In this document: one piece after another, positions 5,665-5,854 of the stretch | Position numbering within the stretch: the stretch's first letter is position 1 | Layout: the number at the start of each line of letters is the position of its first letter | Assembly: GCA_959020035.1 (NCBI GenBank) | Contig: CAUEQX010000113.1 | Location: 1-5,854, forward strand | Source: an uncultured Collinsella sp. | Lineage (GTDB): Bacteria > Actinomycetota > Coriobacteriia > Coriobacteriales > Coriobacteriaceae | DNA length: 5,854 bases | Direction of reading: 5' to 3' | Made by a program: the position numbers and the translations under genes | The notes under the pieces: model-generated | What the model saw: the letters and a program-made list of their open reading frames with translations, nothing else | Told to the model about the DNA's origin: nothing | The model's database searches: none

Positions 5665-5854
5665 TTGCCCGAAGACCGACCGCCCCGGCAAAGAAAAATA
5701 GCTGCTACCGATTTAATGCCATTTCAAAACTATGTCGGATTACGGGGCAAAAGTCGGAGCCCTCATCCATAGCCTCATTTTCTGCAAAATGACAACTCGT
5801 CTACCTGCACTGATAATTGTTCTCGGGGGAAGCGGGCACTGCGGGGCGCGGCAA
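5665..5854. other. Non-coding tail, lower GC, resembling a dispersed intergenic repeat
   Basis: From about 5690 the base composition drops sharply in GC compared with the genes, then returns to GC-rich near 5824. No convincing gene is present. One frame from the ATG at 5732 stays open to the window edge for 41 codons, but it has no ribosome site or recognisable motif. No intrinsic terminator with a U-tract follows the regulator gene: the CGGGG/CCCCG pair at 5656-5660 and 5683-5687 is followed by A-rich sequence. The stretch at about 5715-5790 resembles an intergenic sequence I associate with Collinsella genomes. This is recollection only and only one copy is visible. Confidence 0.4.
5775..5792. 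repeat. Perfect stem-loop, 7-bp arms and 4-nt loop
   Basis: TCATTTT at 5775-5781 is the exact reverse complement of AAAATGA at 5786-5792, separated by CTGC. The stem is AT-rich and has no U-tract after it in either direction, so a simple terminator role is unlikely. It sits within the lower-GC tail and just after a near-direct repeat (AGCCCTCAT at about 5758-5766 and AGCCTCAT at 5771-5778). Confidence 0.6.

Noticed and set aside
4876..5691. A 271-codon minus-strand frame opposite the response regulator and kinase end
   Set aside because: The opposite strand encodes a complete NarL-type regulator with all catalytic residues. The antisense translation has no recognisable features.
5651..5700. 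Possible intrinsic terminator after the response regulator
   Set aside because: Only a 5-bp GC pair with a 22-nt loop is visible and it is followed by an A-rich, not T-rich, stretch.
5732..5854. A 41-codon open frame starting MSDYGAKVG and running off the right edge
   Set aside because: There is no ribosome site, it spans the hairpin and lower-GC tail, and this length is expected by chance. It could only be revisited with sequence beyond the window.
1..5854. CRISPR array, tRNA, rRNA, insertion sequence or toxin-antitoxin pair
   Set aside because: No regularly spaced direct repeats, no cloverleaf or rRNA-like sequence, no transposase motifs and no small paired genes were found on either strand.

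Overview
The window is GC-rich DNA with strongly G/C-ending codons, closely packed genes, a likely leaderless start, and DesK/NarL-type signalling next to multidrug-type ABC exporters. This fits an actinobacterium. The two non-coding tails resemble intergenic repeats I associate with gut Coriobacteriia, Collinsella in particular. That assignment rests on memory and impression and was not searched.

Layout, left to right. (1) Positions 1-249, minus strand: the first 83 codons of a MacB/LolD-type ABC ATPase that runs off the left edge. (2) Positions 250-365: non-coding, holding an imperfect dyad upstream of that ATPase and a 9-bp-arm inverted repeat just beyond the stop of the next gene. (3) Positions 366-3693, minus strand: a three-gene operon read right to left, with a DrrA/YbhF-type ABC-2 ATPase followed by two ABC-2 permeases. 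The first gap is 9 nt and the two permeases overlap by 14 nt. (4) Positions 3694-3892: the divergent control region. (5) Positions 3893-5664, plus strand: a two-gene operon encoding a membrane histidine kinase (HisKA_3 family) and a NarL/LuxR-type response regulator joined by an ATGA overlap. (6) Positions 5665-5854: a less GC-rich non-coding tail with a perfect 7-bp-arm hairpin.

The likely logic is that the kinase senses a membrane or envelope signal through its short multi-pass N-terminus and phosphorylates the regulator. The regulator would then act on the shared intergenic region to control the exporter, and perhaps its own operon. The substrate cannot be read from the sequence; a drug, an antimicrobial peptide or a lipid are all possible. 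The exporter has one ATPase and two different permeases, so it is probably a heterodimeric ABC-2 pump.

I do not see a new kind of system here. The gene content is a recognisable regulator-exporter module. The points most worth a second look are the apparent leaderless start of the kinase and the two repeat-like intergenic elements.
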